A DNA stretch of 64,000 bases from Sedimentibacter sp. zth1 (lineage in GTDB: Bacteria > Bacillota > Clostridia > Tissierellales > Sedimentibacteraceae): contig NZ_CP071445.1 of assembly GCF_017352195.1 (NCBI RefSeq), positions 2,542,001 through 2,606,000 of the forward strand, read 5' to 3'. This document shows, piece after piece, positions 62,780 through 64,000 of the stretch. The notes under the pieces were generated by a model that was given only the letters and a program-made list of their open reading frames with translations, searched no databases and had not been told where the DNA came from. The position numbers and the translations under genes are program-made. Numbering within the stretch: the stretch's first letter is position 1; the number at the start of each line of letters is the position of its first letter.

Positions 62780-62807
62780 AGTATATGATATTTTCCATAA
62801 ATGTCAA
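62780..62807 (-). promoter_or_regulatory. Strong promoter of the rsgA leader
   Basis: TTGACA (62802-62807), 16-bp spacer, TATACT (62780-62785) on the minus strand. Confidence 0.8.
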
Positions 62808-62887
62808 TAAAAAAGTTATAGATGTTGAGAAATTTATTTTAAATTGTTAAATGTAGGTGGAGTGTTTTAGGATATTTGTATTTTATG

Positions 62888-62908
62888 GGGTTGCGTAGCA
62901 ACTTTTTT
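62888..62908 (+). terminator. Small hairpin with T-run, rightward
   Basis: GTTGC-GTA-GCAAC followed by six T. No gene upstream on this strand; it may insulate the next gene. Confidence 0.5.
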
Positions 62909-62982
62909 ATTGTTTTATAATATTTTGTATAGTATATTTATAATGAAATAGTAAAAAATTATTTAAAAATTGAGGGGATAAA

Positions 62983-63981
62983 ATGGAAACAAATATTATA
63001 ATTCATAAGGCAATAGTTCATATTCTTGATATGTCAGTTAGCTCACCTATACTTAGCGATAATTTATTAGAGGTTGATGATGATATGTTTGTATATATTG
63101 CAAAGCATATAGAAAAAATTATGTTCAATCCAAGTAGTAAAAAGTATAAGCTTTCTAATACTACTGAAAACTGCGAGAAACTTTTAACTTTTGAAGCTGA
63201 AAAGTTTATAGAAATAACTCAGGAGTTAAGTAAAAATATTTTTGATATAATGAAAAAGTGTACTGATATAAATTCATGCGACTTGTTATTTTGCTTATAT
63301 GAAACTGAAAATATTAAAAAACTATGTATGCTTAAATTGAGCTATAAGGAAAGCTACATTCATAGAATCGACGATTTAGAAGGAAAAAGATTAAATAGAA
63401 TAATTAAATATAAATCTACATTGCCAAGTGCTTCGCAAAAATCAGATGAAAATTTTATTTATGAAATAGAAAATCAAACTTTATTTATAAATGAGAAGAA
63501 ATATGAAATAGAAGAAGAAAGAGCAACTGTTTTTTCAAATTTTGTTTTTAATCAGCCGTTTACATTATCACCAAAAGAAACATATGATGCTATAGATAAA
63601 GTTTCTAAAAAAATGGTAAAAGAGTACTTTGATAATAATATAGAAAAGAAAATTAATATAAAAAAGGAAATAGTGGATTCATTTAATTCAAAAGGAACGA
63701 TAGATTTAAATAAAATAACTGATACTGTATTTGAAGCAGATTCACAAGTAAAGCAAGTTTACAATGAGGAACTAAAAAGCACTGGCATTAAAGACGAAAA
63801 AGTAAAACTAGATTATAAATTAGATAAGAATATAAACAAAAAGCAAAAGATTAAAACAGAAGAAGGTATTGAAATAGTGATACCAGTAGAATATCTAGAC
63901 AATACCGACAAAATTTCGTTCAATACAAATGAGGATGGAACTGTAAATATTGTGCTGAAATCATTAAATAATTTAGGATAG
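62983..63981 (+). CDS. Nucleoid-associated protein (NdpA/YejK family)
   Basis: 332 residues, GAGGGG before the ATG. N-terminal IIIHKAIVHILDMSVSSPIL, central LLFCLYETENIKKLCMLKLS and SYIHRIDD, and a lysine-rich C-terminal third are typical of the 37-kDa nucleoid-associated protein family, here in a clostridial form. Role in chromosome organisation; details not known in Firmicutes. A standard chromosomal gene outside the mobile element. Confidence 0.78.
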   Translation: METNIIIHKAIVHILDMSVSSPILSDNLLEVDDDMFVYIAKHIEKIMFNPSSKKYKLSNTTENCEKLLTFEAEKFIEITQELSKNIFDIMKKCTDINSCDLLFCLYETENIKKLCMLKLSYKESYIHRIDDLEGKRLNRIIKYKSTLPSASQKSDENFIYEIENQTLFINEKKYEIEEERATVFSNFVFNQPFTLSPKETYDAIDKVSKKMVKEYFDNNIEKKINIKKEIVDSFNSKGTIDLNKITDTVFEADSQVKQVYNEELKSTGIKDEKVKLDYKLDKNINKKQKIKTEEGIEIVIPVEYLDNTDKISFNTNEDGTVNIVLKSLNNLG

Positions 63982-64000
63982 TCGGGTTTGAATATAAAAA

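Overview
The window is a piece of a low-GC, AT-rich, endospore-forming Clostridia-type genome: many TTG/GTG starts with strong GGAGG ribosome sites, a spore-coat cotJ operon, an SmtB/ArsR-CadA metal-efflux pair and a ferredoxin-type aldo/keto reductase. The exact genus cannot be read from the sequence.

The main result is that about 55.6 kb (roughly 4,560 to 60,187) is one integrated mobile element that splits the spore-coat gene cotJC. The 5' part of cotJC (132 codons to the junction) lies at 60145-60582 beside cotJB and cotJA. Its missing 3' part lies at 4383-4562, same strand and same frame. Joining them at the shared ATATC core restores a 190-codon gene, the normal CotJC length. A large serine recombinase sits about 75 bp from the right junction. 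The layout resembles sporulation-excised intervening elements such as skin in sigK, but the insert here is a conjugative element.

Layout. 1-4380: chromosome (PurM-like kinase fragment, cadA/arsR, aldo/keto reductase). 4.56-8.1 kb: left cargo (secreted M23 peptidase, lipoprotein). 8.4-16.3 kb: replication initiator, methyltransferase, a possible relaxase (Replic_Relax fold), VirD4 coupling protein, topoisomerase III. 16.6-30.2 kb: accessory region with a single-chain methylase-endonuclease, a reverse transcriptase-HD protein with a small partner, duplicated repressor modules, and three attC-like sites delimiting integron-type cassettes (GNAT acetyltransferase; MarR plus DUF2798). 30.2-36 kb: structured noncoding DNA, SSB, RadC-like protein, a probable small RNA, an S1-like protein, ParA and ParB. 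36-42.6 kb: type IV secretion core (two small membrane proteins, VirB4-like ATPase with a separate N-terminal-domain protein, VirB6-like protein, M23 hydrolase). 43.7-51.4 kb: a complete Tad-like pilus locus (two TadZ/CpaE-like proteins, SAF-domain CpaB-like protein, TadA-like ATPase, TadB, TadC, two mini-pilins, two pseudopilin-like proteins). 51.7-58.2 kb: an SLH-domain protein and a 1746-residue secreted protein. 58.3-60.1 kb: small protein and recombinase. 60.1-64 kb: cotJC(5')-cotJB-cotJA, rsgA with an attenuator-like leader, and a nucleoid-associated protein.

Working model: SSB, the replication initiator and ParAB keep the excised circle stable, VirD4 and the T4SS core move it, and the Tad-like pilus with the large surface proteins may make mating contacts. 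The accessory region carries candidate defence systems. A 15-bp palindrome (GTCCCC-ASTG-GGGAC type) occurs at least eight times, all inside the element, twice inside parB itself.
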